Source: Clostridia bacterium (lineage in GTDB: Bacteria > Bacillota_A > Clostridia > Oscillospirales > CAG-272). From it: DNA of 64,000 nucleotides. Position numbers and translations under genes: made by a program. Below are positions 44,411-53,103 of the stretch, in pieces. Position 1 is the first letter of the stretch, and each line of letters begins with the position of its first letter. The notes under the pieces are model-generated. The model was not told the DNA's origin and searched no databases. It saw only the letters and a list, made by a program, of their open reading frames with translations. The DNA lies in assembly GCA_017501345.1 (NCBI GenBank), contig JAFVXC010000032.1:43097-107096 (forward strand), given 5' to 3'.

Positions 44411-46063
44411 TTAGACCTCTGCCGCAATAATATAATCGTAAAGCGGCTGACCGCCGGGGATCATCACGTAATCCTTATCGTAGCCGAGCTTTTCGCGAAG
44501 CGATGCGAGCATCCGTTCAGCCTTCTCCTCGGAGACCGATTCTCCGTAGAAGATCGTTACGAATGCGGCGTGCTCCATATACTCGGTGAGGTGCAATACA
44601 CATTCACGGGTGTGGTCGGTCACACAACGGATCTTTCCGTTGACGAGCCCGAGCTTCTGTCCCTTGCGAATGGGCATTCCCTCGACCGTGGTGTTCCGAA
44701 CGGCGTACGTTACGGAAATCGTCGTAACGTTCTTGATCGCCGTATTCATATTCTCTATGTTTTTGTCAAGGTCTGCCGTCTCGTCAAACGCCATCATTGC
44801 CGAAATTCCCTGCGGAACGGTCTTGGTCTCAAGCATAACGACCTTGCGGTCCTCCGCAAGCTCTGCAGCCTGCGCCGCCGCGAGGAAAATATTCTTATTA
44901 TTCGGAAGAACGAACACCGTCTCCGCAGGCGTCTTCAGGATTGCATCCAGAATATCCTGCGTGCTGGGATTCATCGTCTGTCCACCCGTAATGATCTGAT
45001 CGGCACCGAGATCCGAGAAGGTTCCCTTGATGCCGTCACCGACGCAGATCGAAACGAAGCCATAAGGCTTCTCGATCAGAACGCCCGAGGGAGCCTCATC
45101 CTTCTTCGACATATCCGCACCGTCGGACAACGCCGAGTGCTGATTCTTCATATTCTCAATCTTAACGGTAAGAAGCGAGCCGTAACGGATCGCCTGCTCG
45201 AGCACCTGCCCGGGATTATTCGTGTGAACGTGGAGCTTCACGAGATCCTCGGTATCCACAAAAACGACGCTATCGCCGATGCTGCGGACAAAATCGCCAA
45301 GCTTTGACGCCTTATCCTCGCCACGGTAGGACTTTTTCTTTTCGACGATGCATTCGGTACAGTATGCAAAGCGGATATCCTCGGTATTGAATTCGCTGAA
45401 GTCAGCCGCCTTCTTTTTTTCTGTGGGAGCATTCGCCTGATACTCTGCCGCAACGGGGCTTCCCTGAAGATAGGAGAGCATACCTCCCAACATCACGGTA
45501 AAGCCGCATCCGCCTGCGTCTACAACACCCGCTTCCTTGAGCACGGGAAGCATTTCGGGCGTCTCGTCGAGCGTTTTTTCGGCAACACCGAAGATGTAGC
45601 TGAAGAATCCTTCAAGATCATCTCCGTAGGTCTCTGCGGTCTTTTCCGCCTCCTCGGCAGATCTCCGCATAACCGTGAGGATCGTTCCCTCTGCGGGCTT
45701 CATAACCGCCTTGTACGCTTCCGCAGTTCCCTTCGTAAACGCCGCGGCTACGTCCTTCGCGGTTGCCTCAGTCGTGTTCGCAAGTGCCTTCGAAAATCCG
45801 CGGAAGAAGAGCGAGAGGATAGCCCCCGAGTTGCCTCTTGCGGCGCGAAGCACTGCATTCGCCACCTTTTTCGAGGCGTCCGCAAGCGTGTCGCTGTCGG
45901 CAGACACCGAAAGTGCACCGCTCAGCGTCATACTCATATTCAGTCCCGTGTCACCGTCCGGCACCGGGAATACGTTAAGCTGGTTGACCTCTTCCTGACG
46001 GTTCGAGAGGGCGTTTGCCCCCGACACAACCATTCCGTAAAATTTTTTTCCGTCTATTACCAT
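44411..46063 (-). CDS. fakA: Fatty acid kinase catalytic subunit FakA
   Basis: A 550-residue FakA (YloV/DAK2 type), which phosphorylates fatty acids held by FakB to acyl-phosphates for phospholipid synthesis. The N-terminal Dak2-like kinase domain contains NVFPVPDGDTGLNMSMTL (metal-binding D36, D38) and ARGNSGAILSLFFRGF. A central domain has the cysteine/His part FAYCTECIVEKKK and VKLHVHTNNPGQVLEQAI, and a C-terminal DegV-like domain (about 310-550) follows. Last gene of the MarR-acyl synthetase-fakB-fakA operon, 39 bp after fakB. Confidence 0.93.
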   Translation of the reverse strand: MVIDGKKFYGMVVSGANALSNRQEEVNQLNVFPVPDGDTGLNMSMTLSGALSVSADSDTLADASKKVANAVLRAARGNSGAILSLFFRGFSKALANTTEATAKDVAAAFTKGTAEAYKAVMKPAEGTILTVMRRSAEEAEKTAETYGDDLEGFFSYIFGVAEKTLDETPEMLPVLKEAGVVDAGGCGFTVMLGGMLSYLQGSPVAAEYQANAPTEKKKAADFSEFNTEDIRFAYCTECIVEKKKSYRGEDKASKLGDFVRSIGDSVVFVDTEDLVKLHVHTNNPGQVLEQAIRYGSLLTVKIENMKNQHSALSDGADMSKKDEAPSGVLIEKPYGFVSICVGDGIKGTFSDLGADQIITGGQTMNPSTQDILDAILKTPAETVFVLPNNKNIFLAAAQAAELAEDRKVVMLETKTVPQGISAMMAFDETADLDKNIENMNTAIKNVTTISVTYAVRNTTVEGMPIRKGQKLGLVNGKIRCVTDHTRECVLHLTEYMEHAAFVTIFYGESVSEEKAERMLASLREKLGYDKDYVMIPGGQPLYDYIIAAEV

Positions 46064-46102
46064 AATTTCAAAAATTACTCCTTTTTGCTAAAGGCCGAAA
46101 GA

Positions 46103-46969
46103 TCAGCGAGTCGTTCCGAGGAAAAAGAGCGCGAGCGTGCCGGGACCGGAATGCGCACCGATCACCGCACCGACGTAACCGATTACGATTTTGACGTCAC
46201 CGTATTTTTCACGGATCATCGAAGCAAGCTTCTCCGCATCCTCGAGACAGTCGCCGTGACTGATAAAATAAACCTGCTTTTCGGGCTCGATCGCGGTTTC
46301 CCCGATCTTATCAAACATCGCCTTGACAGATGCGTTTCTACCACGCGCAACCGAGACCTTCACAAGATGTCCCTCATCGTCAACGTGCATCACGGGCTTG
46401 ATATTCAGCATACCGCCAAGAAGTGCGGTCGCCGCAGATACGCGCCCGCCTCTCTTCAGGTATACGAGCGAATCGACCGTAAACCAATGTGCGAGATTCA
46501 GACGGTTGTTCTTTACCCATTCGAGAACCTCCTCGGCGGTCTTTCCTTCGTCACGCTGCTTCGTGGCGTGATATACGAGCAGCCCCTCGCCGAGAGAAGC
46601 GCAAAGCGTATCGACCGTCAGGATCTTACGCTCGGGATACCTCTCACGAAGATCCTCCGCTGCAGCGACCGATGCCTGATAGGTGCTGCTGAGCCCCGAA
46701 GAAAATCCGAGATAAAGCAGATCCTGACCCTCACTGAGAACCGATTCAAATGCCGTGGTGAACTGTTCAATATTGACCGCAGAGGTCGTCGCGGTCTTGC
46801 CACCGCGCATTTTATCGTAGAATTCCTTTCGGTCGACCTTATCGTCATCGACCGGAGCCTCTCCCTCTACGAGAACGCTGAGGGGAATGATCTTTACTCC
46901 GAGCTCGTCGGCAAGATACATCGGCAGATCGCTTCCCGAATCGGTAACGATCGTATACGAATGATTCAT
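46103..46969 (-). CDS. fakB: Fatty-acid-binding DegV protein FakB
   Basis: A 288-residue DegV-family protein. FakB proteins bind a free fatty acid and present its carboxyl group to FakA. Family parts are IVTDSGSDLPMYLADELGV at the N-terminus, GGKTATTSAVNIEQF (fatty-acid head-group loop), YLGFSSGLSSTYQ and the C-terminal SHGDCLEDAEKLA and GAVIGAHSGPGTLALFF. Sits between the acyl synthetase and fakA, which supports a true FakB role rather than an orphan DegV. Chain preference unknown. Confidence 0.92.
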   Translation of the reverse strand: MNHSYTIVTDSGSDLPMYLADELGVKIIPLSVLVEGEAPVDDDKVDRKEFYDKMRGGKTATTSAVNIEQFTTAFESVLSEGQDLLYLGFSSGLSSTYQASVAAAEDLRERYPERKILTVDTLCASLGEGLLVYHATKQRDEGKTAEEVLEWVKNNRLNLAHWFTVDSLVYLKRGGRVSAATALLGGMLNIKPVMHVDDEGHLVKVSVARGRNASVKAMFDKIGETAIEPEKQVYFISHGDCLEDAEKLASMIREKYGDVKIVIGYVGAVIGAHSGPGTLALFFLGTTR

Positions 46970-46998
46970 ATCATTATTTCCTTTCGATTACTTGCGTA

Positions 46999-48711
46999 TT
47001 ACTTGACCAGGTTTCTTCTGATCTTTCTGGTCGTGGTCTTTTCAAACTCGGTGTCGCGGAATTCGACCTTGTGGATCTGCTTGAAGGAGGGGAGCTTCTT
47101 ATTGATCGCAGAGATCTGCTTTCTGATCGATTCCTGCATTTCCTCCATCGTCGAGCCCGCAGGGATCTTCGAAGCATCCGCAAAGATGAGCGCCGTCAGA
47201 ACGATCGCGTCGCTGTTCTCTGCCTTACGGCCAACGACGACGGCTTCGGCGATCTCTTCGATATCCGCAAGATATTCCTCGATCTCCTCGGGGAATACGT
47301 TCTTGCCGTTTTCAAGAACGATGACCGACTTGATCCTGCCCGTAATATAAATATATCCGTCGTCGTCCATATAGCCGACGTCTCCGGTACGGTACCAGCC
47401 ATCCTCGGTGAATGCGTCCGCATTTGCCTCAGCATTCCCGTAGTATCCGAGCATCACGTTATCGCCCTTGACCTCTATCTCTCCCTCGATATAACCCTTA
47501 TCGCCAACCGTGTTCCCCGCAATGCGCGCTTCGCAGGACTGGACCGCAGGGCCGACCGAGCCGTATTTACGTGCAAAATAAGGTGTAACGGCGATCAGAG
47601 GGGAGCATTCGGTAATACCGTAGCCCTCATAGATCGAAATGCCGAAATCGTCAAATGCACGGATCAGCTTCGGATTGAGCGCCGCCCCTCCGCAGATGAT
47701 CTTCTTCAGTCTGCCACCAAAGGTATCGTGGATCTGCCTGAAGATCTTCTTTCGCAGATCAATGCCGACCGCCTTTGCGGTGCGCGTCAGCGTGACGCCG
47801 ACCTTGATAGCATTCTCCCTGCCGGATTTCTTTGCCTCAGCAAGGATCTTCTTGTACATCGTTTCCACAAAAAGCGGAACGAGCACGAGCCCCGTAGGCT
47901 TATACTTCTGAATATTGGGAAGCACGCGGCGGAGAGAATCATTGATACAGATATGAATGCCGTAGTTCATAGCGGCAAGATCGACCGCAAGCTCGTAGGT
48001 GTGATGGATCGGAAGGACCGAAAGGATCACGTCATCGGGGAAAAACTCAACGCTCTGAGTAGCGGCGGTAACGGTCGAGAAAACATTCTTCTGCGACAGC
48101 ATAACGCACTTGCTCGTACCCGTCGTGCCCGAGGTGAAGAGCATTTCACACATTTTTTCGTTGTCTACGGTCTCGGGATATTCGTAGGTACCGTCGTTAT
48201 CGGTCACGGTGCAGTACGGCAGAAGCTGTACTGCCGTATCGGTTCTCTTCTCTTCTGCCGAAGCGTCCATCGCGATGCATGTAGAAAGCGTCGGATGCTC
48301 CTCGATATTCGCCTTTTCGGAAAGTGCGGAGGAAAAGACAAGCCCTTCCGCTTTTGCGATCGCAAGGAAGTTCACGATCTCGGAGGCCGCGAGCTCCTTA
48401 TCCATCGGGATCACAACGCCGCCCGTCAGGAGAACCGCGAAATAACACGCGAACCACTCGGGGCGCGTTTCGGAGAGAAGCGCAACGTGCTTCCCTGCAA
48501 GCCCCGCCTCGGTAATTCCCTTCGCCGTCCTTTTGACGAGCGTAACGAATTCCGCGTAGGTCATCGCATTGTCCTTACCGTTTGCCTTATAACTGAACAG
48601 GGGCTTGTCACCGTGACCTTCCATTACGCGGATCTCTTCCAAAACATTCGTAACCGGCGTACAGATGCGCACGGTCTTTTTCGCTTTCAAAATAGGATTT
48701 TTCTGTTTCAT
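46999..48711 (-). CDS. AMP-binding long-chain fatty acyl synthetase
   Basis: A 570-residue adenylate-forming enzyme, probably a long-chain acyl-CoA (or acyl-ACP) synthetase. The P-loop FTSGTTGTSKCVML (about 215-228), the YEGYGITECSPLIAV motif (about 345), YRTGDVGYMDDDGYIYITGR (about 420) and the C-terminal lysine region TTRKIRRN are intact. No transmembrane or acetyltransferase fusion is present. The start at 48711 has AAGGAAAGGA upstream. It lies between a MarR regulator and fakB-fakA, so both routes of activating exogenous fatty acids would be co-controlled. Confidence 0.9.
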   Translation of the reverse strand: MKQKNPILKAKKTVRICTPVTNVLEEIRVMEGHGDKPLFSYKANGKDNAMTYAEFVTLVKRTAKGITEAGLAGKHVALLSETRPEWFACYFAVLLTGGVVIPMDKELAASEIVNFLAIAKAEGLVFSSALSEKANIEEHPTLSTCIAMDASAEEKRTDTAVQLLPYCTVTDNDGTYEYPETVDNEKMCEMLFTSGTTGTSKCVMLSQKNVFSTVTAATQSVEFFPDDVILSVLPIHHTYELAVDLAAMNYGIHICINDSLRRVLPNIQKYKPTGLVLVPLFVETMYKKILAEAKKSGRENAIKVGVTLTRTAKAVGIDLRKKIFRQIHDTFGGRLKKIICGGAALNPKLIRAFDDFGISIYEGYGITECSPLIAVTPYFARKYGSVGPAVQSCEARIAGNTVGDKGYIEGEIEVKGDNVMLGYYGNAEANADAFTEDGWYRTGDVGYMDDDGYIYITGRIKSVIVLENGKNVFPEEIEEYLADIEEIAEAVVVGRKAENSDAIVLTALIFADASKIPAGSTMEEMQESIRKQISAINKKLPSFKQIHKVEFRDTEFEKTTTRKIRRNLVK

Positions 48712-48797
48712 CTTACTGATTCCTTTCCTTCCATCGGTGCTTTGGTGGTGTCCGCCACACACCGGAAATAAAGATTCCTTTCAGAATAATGGCACTG

Positions 48798-49262
48798 TTA
48801 TGCTTTACCTTTCTCGGTCTCGCTCGATTCGATCAGTGAGCAGATGTTCCGATCGAAATAATTCAAAACGCGATAAAAGCATTCGAGATCCCTGTCGGAT
48901 ACGTCGCCTCGAACAGCGCCTACCGCCTCCTCGACCAGCTTCTGAACCTCACCCAGAACGAGGAAGCCGCTATCTGTGAGGAATATTTTGCGGCGATATT
49001 TCTTATTACTCTTCTCATAGCAGATATATCCCTTTTCCTCAAGCTCGCCAATGACGCGTGAGATCAAGGATTTATCCACTCCGCAGGTCTCCGCAAGATC
49101 GGCACCGGTCATCCCCTTCGGTGACTGCCCGAGTCTGACAAGACAGGTCACGTGAACCGAGCGTAGTCCAAAAGCCGCCATTCTCTCATTCTTCAGTCTC
49201 TGCAGATTCTTTGCGATCTGCTCAATGGATATGCTGAACGTAATATATCTATCTTCACTCAT
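48798..49262 (-). CDS. MarR-family regulator of the fatty-acid uptake operon
   Basis: A 154-residue MarR protein: dimerisation helices at both ends and a winged helix at about 50-105 (MTGADLAETCGVDKSLISRV, then LEEKGYICYEKSNKKYRRKI). It heads the operon with the acyl synthetase, fakB and fakA. FabT, the streptococcal fatty-acid regulator, is also MarR type and is a reasonable comparison, but orthology is not shown. The promoter carries a perfect 14-bp palindrome over its -35, a likely autoregulatory operator. The ribosome site is weak (AAAGGGA 12 bp upstream). Confidence 0.88.
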   Translation of the reverse strand: MSEDRYITFSISIEQIAKNLQRLKNERMAAFGLRSVHVTCLVRLGQSPKGMTGADLAETCGVDKSLISRVIGELEEKGYICYEKSNKKYRRKIFLTDSGFLVLGEVQKLVEEAVGAVRGDVSDRDLECFYRVLNYFDRNICSLIESSETEKGKA

Positions 49263-49366
49263 AACAACGAATGATCCCTTTCTTTGCTCGAACTTTAATA
49301 CCGTGAGCGGCTCCTTTTTGTTGATTTCTCACCAAAATTTCAAGACGCACAGTCACGATTATAATT

Positions 49367-49396
49367 ATTATAACGCAGATCCGTTGACTTGTCAAC
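49367..49396 (-). promoter_or_regulatory. Consensus promoter with palindromic operator for the MarR-fak operon
   Basis: Minus-strand TTGACA (49390-49395), 17 bp, TATAAT (49367-49372), perfect consensus. The palindrome GTTGACTTGTCAAC (49383-49396) covers the -35, a position suited to repression by the MarR product. Confidence 0.78.
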
Positions 49397-49521
49397 AAGA
49401 GGTCTTCTTTGTTCACTTATTGTTTACAAAAAGCACCATTTCTTCCGTATTTTTCTGTGCTTTTTTCCGCGTGTTACGTATCCGTATTTCCCCGAATTTT
49501 TCGAAAATATGCAATTTTGTC

Positions 49522-49550
49522 TTGAAGCATTCATAAATTTGCGTTATACT
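49522..49550 (+). promoter_or_regulatory. Promoter of the 255-residue membrane-anchored protein gene
   Basis: TTGAAG (49522-49527), 17 bp, TATACT (49545-49550); GAAGGGGA follows as ribosome site. Confidence 0.7.
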
Positions 49551-49593
49551 ATGAACAGACGATTCATTATACAGATTTCTGAAGGGGACATAT

Positions 49594-50361
49594 ATGAATA
49601 CGGAAAGCAAACGCTCATCTCTCCGATTTTCTCCGAAAATCATCATCGTTATACTGATCGCAACCGCCTCCGTTGTGCTTTCGGGCTTTTTTCTGTTTCG
49701 CTCCGCGCTGAGCGGGAACGTGCTTGAATCCATTGAATCGGGTGAATTTCGCTTTGATCTTTGCGGCGACGGCTCCCTCTCGAGCATCAAGGTATACAAA
49801 AACGGAAGAAAGACCGCAACGCTGAAGACCTCGTCGGTCGGAAACAACGAGGATCACTACGGTGTCACTGTGGTCGACCTCTCCTTTGACGGATATCCCG
49901 ACCTCCTCGTTGCAGTCAAGACAAGCGGCACAGATACCCTCTGTAACGCCTGGCTTTGGAACAACGCAACGGGAACCTTCCGCGCGCAGGAGACACTTTC
50001 AGGCGTAAAAAACCCAACGCTGAACGAGGAATACGGCTGTATCGTTTCAAATAGCCGAGAAAAGCGAGAGGGGGGAGAGGATGCAAACGGCGTCTATTAC
50101 AAGGAAGCCGAGATCATTTCGCTATACACCTCGGTGAACGGCGAGCTCGTCGAATTCGTGCGCTACGAGTTCGTTTATTTCACAAAGGATGATATTTACG
50201 TCCGCTCGGTATATCGCTTTGACGAGGATTCGGAAACGCTTTCTTCCTTCAGCGAGGACAAATGGTTTTCGCCCGACGAAGCGACAGGCGTCATCCTCTC
50301 CGAATTCGCCGCACAGGATATGGCGGAGCACAAAGCAGACTACCCCAACAAAAAAGGCTGA
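49594..50361 (+). CDS. Membrane-anchored protein of unknown function
   Basis: Not recognised. The 255-residue protein has one N-terminal membrane helix (IIIVILIATASVVLSGFFLF, about 16-36) and a large extracytoplasmic part. A segment VTVVDLSFDGYPDLLVAVKT near 90-110 resembles the FG-GAP/XAC2610-like calcium-binding beta repeats, with the pattern D-x-D/N-G-x-x-D. The remainder is beta-rich and acidic. It is monocistronic, between its own promoter and a terminator. Function cannot be assigned. Confidence 0.7.
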   Translation: MNTESKRSSLRFSPKIIIVILIATASVVLSGFFLFRSALSGNVLESIESGEFRFDLCGDGSLSSIKVYKNGRKTATLKTSSVGNNEDHYGVTVVDLSFDGYPDLLVAVKTSGTDTLCNAWLWNNATGTFRAQETLSGVKNPTLNEEYGCIVSNSREKREGGEDANGVYYKEAEIISLYTSVNGELVEFVRYEFVYFTKDDIYVRSVYRFDEDSETLSSFSEDKWFSPDEATGVILSEFAAQDMAEHKADYPNKKG

Positions 50362-50386
50362 GCGTATATAAAAAATTTACATTCCG

Positions 50387-50420
50387 CAAGAGGATTTTTC
50401 TGAAATCCTCTTGCTTTTTC
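50387..50420 (+). terminator. Terminator after the membrane-anchored protein gene
   Basis: CAAGAGGATTT (50387-50397) pairs with AAATCCTCTTG (50403-50413), followed by CTTTTTC. Confidence 0.85.
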
Positions 50421-50490
50421 TGTGTTTTATGGTATACTTATTATAGTATAATATATACGAGTTCTTTATTCCTACAAGGAGGAAAAAACA

Positions 50491-50760
50491 ATGCTTTTCA
50501 TTAAGAAAAAGAAGACCCCGAACTACGGCAAGATCATTGCGATCACGACTGCCGCTGTTGCAGGTGCTTGCGCGGTTTCCTATTTCGTATACAAGCTCGT
50601 TGTTAAGCTCAAGGAGCAGGATGCATACGAGGATGATCTGTGCGAGGGCTGCCCTCTTGCCGACGAATGCGACGGCGAGTGCCCGATCGAGGAGCTGGTT
50701 GAGGAAGAAGCTACCGAGGAAGCTACCGAAGAAGCCGCAGAAGCTCCCGTAGAGCAGTAA
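50491..50760 (+). CDS. Small membrane protein with cysteine cluster and acidic tail
   Basis: Not recognised. The 89-residue product has a basic start, one membrane helix (IIAITTAAVAGACAVSYFVY, about 15-34), a short cysteine-rich stretch (LCEGCPLADECDGECPIEE, about 50-68, four Cys) and an acidic Glu/Ala/Thr tail. A ribosome site AAGGAGG stands 8 bp before the ATG, a TATAAT lies at 50447-50452 (weak -35), and a long terminator follows, so it is a genuine gene. The cysteines could bind a metal or Fe-S cluster or form disulfides; no family is known to me. Confidence 0.75.
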   Translation: MLFIKKKKTPNYGKIIAITTAAVAGACAVSYFVYKLVVKLKEQDAYEDDLCEGCPLADECDGECPIEELVEEEATEEATEEAAEAPVEQ

Positions 50761-50767
50761 TTTCATC

Positions 50768-50805
50768 AAAAGAGGCTGAGTCATCTGACTCAGCCTCTTT
50801 TTTTA
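50768..50805 (+). terminator. Terminator of the small cysteine-rich protein gene
   Basis: AAAAGAGGCTGAGTCA (50768-50783) pairs with TGACTCAGCCTCTTTT (50786-50801), with a 2-nt loop and T run. It also faces the converging membrane-protein gene. Confidence 0.88.
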
Positions 50806-50835
50806 GCACAGCCATATCACTTCAATGCGATCTGA

Positions 50836-51183
50836 TCAAAAAACAGCATTGAAGAAGGCAACTGCCAGAACTACCGCAGACAGGATGCGTGCCAGACGGA
50901 AGAGCTTATCGCTTCCCCGTCTCTTGCTGACTCTCTCCAGTACAAATACACCGACACACATAAGTGCGGTCAAAACACCGACGGCGATCTGCAGCGGGAA
51001 TAAGCCGCCATATCCGATGCGGAAGCCTACCCACGACATATAAAGACCAAATCCCGATACGATGTAGAAGAAAACCCTTTTTGCGGTCTTATTCCTGATC
51101 AGGAACATCAGCGAGAGCGAGAGCAGCGTCAGCGCTCCGAGAACCATAAAAACAACTACGAGCAGATCCAAAGAAGTAAACAT
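50836..51183 (-). CDS. Small four-helix membrane protein, unknown function
   Basis: A 115-residue protein with four hydrophobic helices (DLLVVVFMVLGALTLLSLSL, VFFYIVSGFGLYMSWVGF, PLQIAVGVLTALMCVGVFVL, ILSAVVLAVAFFNAVF) separated by basic loops. No family recognised. GAGG lies 8 bp before the ATG at 51183; another ATG at 51189 is too close to it. It lies 110 bp downstream of the two-component system, and its promoter overlaps two direct repeats that look like a response-regulator site, so it may be the target of that system. Confidence 0.72.
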   Translation of the reverse strand: MFTSLDLLVVVFMVLGALTLLSLSLMFLIRNKTAKRVFFYIVSGFGLYMSWVGFRIGYGGLFPLQIAVGVLTALMCVGVFVLERVSKRRGSDKLFRLARILSAVVLAVAFFNAVF

Positions 51184-51232
51184 ATTCATATCCTCACTTT
51201 CATTTTTATTTTTGGGTGTTTCCCCTTTGGTG

Positions 51233-51284
51233 AGTATAGAATACCATAGCTTTCTAAAGAAATATCACAGACGTTTCTAAAGAA
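51233..51284 (-). promoter_or_regulatory. Promoter with two direct repeats, possible response-regulator site
   Basis: TTTCTAAAGAA occurs at 51251-51261 and again at 51274-51284 (23 bp start to start, about two helical turns). On the minus strand the proximal copy supplies a poor -35 (TTCTTT, 51256-51261), 17 bp from TATACT (51233-51238). This suits an activator of the OmpR class. Confidence 0.5.
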
Positions 51285-51298
51285 TTCTGAAGATTACG

Positions 51299-52342
51299 TC
51301 AAAGATCTGAAAGTGTGATAACAATTTCAAAATTATCGCCGTCCTCGATCCGTTCAACCGTTCCGCCGTAGTTGTGGGCGATTCGGCGAATACTGTTGAT
51401 CCCCATTTGGTGACTCTCTGTAGGAGTCTTTTCTTTTTTTACACCGTTTTTCTGACGAATCACAAGTCCCGCATCGGTCTTGGATACAGAAAGCGAAACA
51501 ACCCTTGACGGATCGGCATACTTTTGTATATTGGATATCAGATTGGAAAATATCCTGCGCATCTCGCGGATATCAAAGCTTCCCGAAAATGCAGGCAGGG
51601 GGGACAGCGTAACGGAGATCCGGTACTGCTCCCCCGACGTCTCCTCGAGCGTCTCCTCGAATTCCTCTGCAAGCTGCTCGATCAATAGCCGCGCATCCTC
51701 AAAATATTCCACGCTTCGCTTTCCTCCGTCAAGGAGAATATCGGTCAGCGCCTTGATCTCGGCGGTCTTCTTGCTGACGAGCGCCAGATATTCCTTTTGC
51801 TCCTCGGGAGTCAAGGACAGTCTTGCCTGAAGCAGCTCGGTGTATGACATAATGGAGGTCAACGGCGTGCGGATATCGTGTGAAAGCGTACGTATCAGCT
51901 CCTCCTTTTCTTCATTCAGCTTCCTTTCCTTTGCCTTGATCCTTTCCTCGGTCTCAGAAAGATAATTAACAGCCTCGGCAAGCTGCGTCAGCTCGTTGTT
52001 CCCCTTCAGAACGACCCTTTGCCCATAGCTTCCGCGCTGCATTGCATCAACGCCCCTCGTAATGGTGCGGATATAGGCAAGACGCTCACCAAACAGCGCA
52101 AAAAACAGAATGATGAAAAAGCACACGCATACAACAAGACTGCCGTTCAGCACCATACTGTCAAGACGGTACGTCTCGAATTCATCAAGATAAATATCGT
52201 TGTAAAAGCAGTATTCTTCTATGAGACCACCGCCAAAATAGGTTAGGAGAAAATATAAAACGAGCGATATGGAAAAGCATAGCGCAAAGATCGCAAGTAT
52301 CTCGGCAGAAAGCTTTCGCCGCTTTTTCGTTTGATCAGTCAA
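51299..52342 (-). CDS. Sensor histidine kinase
   Basis: A 347-residue membrane sensor kinase. Two helices (about 12-36 and 66-87) flank a very short outer loop of about 30 residues, so it probably senses an intramembrane or protein-partner signal. HAMP (about 88-140) leads to the HisKA dimer with LSHDIRTPLTSI (H155). The ATPase region has FSNLISNIQKYAD (N box) but the G boxes are reduced (SHQMGINSIRRIAHNYGG). It starts at a TTG that overlaps the last codons of the regulator gene (8 bp) with AAGGGGG 7 bp before it. Partner of the regulator upstream. Confidence 0.88.
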   Translation of the reverse strand: MTDQTKKRRKLSAEILAIFALCFSISLVLYFLLTYFGGGLIEEYCFYNDIYLDEFETYRLDSMVLNGSLVVCVCFFIILFFALFGERLAYIRTITRGVDAMQRGSYGQRVVLKGNNELTQLAEAVNYLSETEERIKAKERKLNEEKEELIRTLSHDIRTPLTSIMSYTELLQARLSLTPEEQKEYLALVSKKTAEIKALTDILLDGGKRSVEYFEDARLLIEQLAEEFEETLEETSGEQYRISVTLSPLPAFSGSFDIREMRRIFSNLISNIQKYADPSRVVSLSVSKTDAGLVIRQKNGVKKEKTPTESHQMGINSIRRIAHNYGGTVERIEDGDNFEIVITLSDL

Positions 52343-53042
52343 CGTAATACCCCCTTCCCCATGCGGTCTTTATATAGGTAGGCTCTCTGGAATTGTCGCC
52401 AAGCTTTTTGCGGATGTTTTTGATATGTACCATAATGGCACTGTCTCCGACCGCATTATCATTCCAAACGCTCTGGTAGATCTGATCGAGCGAGAAGATG
52501 CGCTTGCGATTCCTCAGAAGGAGCTCCAAAATCTTAAACTCGGTGTACGTAAGCGCGATCGACTCCTCACCTCTGATGATGGATTGGCTATCAAGGTCAA
52601 GAAATACGTCAACAAGAGCCAAACGTTTTTTTGTAAAAGCCGGATCTACGGTCGGCTGATCAGCGGATACAAGCGTATTGCGGCGCAGTATCGCCTTTAC
52701 GCGCATTAGCAGCTCCACGTTGGAAAACGGCTTGACGATATAATCATCCGCTCCCACCGAAAAGCCCATAACCTTGTCGGACTCGCTTGAATATGCAGTG
52801 AGGAAAATGATCGGCGCGTCAAAGCGCTTTCTGATCTCCGCCCCCGCCATAAAGCCGCTAAGCCCGGGCATATTGACGTCAAGAATGTAAAGGTCGATCT
52901 CCGCGCACGCCATATCGACTGCCATTTGACCGTTCTCGGCGCAGGCAATCTCATATCCCTCACCCGAAAGCAAGAGCGTCAGCACCTCCCGAATCTCCTT
53001 TTCATCATCCGCCACAAGAATATACTTTTTTCCGTCTTTCAT
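52335..53042 (-). CDS. OmpR-family response regulator
   Basis: A 235-residue regulator. Receiver domain: acidic pair ADDEKE, phospho-accepting Asp in LYILDVNMPG (D55), TAYSSE and DDYIVKPFS (conserved Lys). The C-terminal winged helix (about 135-235) includes ALTYTEFKILELLLRNRKRI and ends TVWGRGYYVD-like (TAWGRGYYVD). GAGGTG precedes the ATG at 53042. It is co-transcribed with the histidine kinase. Target is unknown; the repeats at 51251-51284 are a candidate. Confidence 0.93.
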   Translation of the reverse strand: MKDGKKYILVADDEKEIREVLTLLLSGEGYEIACAENGQMAVDMACAEIDLYILDVNMPGLSGFMAGAEIRKRFDAPIIFLTAYSSESDKVMGFSVGADDYIVKPFSNVELLMRVKAILRRNTLVSADQPTVDPAFTKKRLALVDVFLDLDSQSIIRGEESIALTYTEFKILELLLRNRKRIFSLDQIYQSVWNDNAVGDSAIMVHIKNIRKKLGDNSREPTYIKTAWGRGYYVD

Positions 53043-53103
53043 ATTCACCTCATAAATGTTTTCTCAGATTCGACTCTGTAGAAGCCGCGCTTCTGCGCGC
53101 TTA

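Noticed and set aside
44206..44430. 74-codon plus-strand frame between pepT and fakA
   Set aside because: No ribosome site or promoter, overlaps the fakA stop and has shadow-like composition.
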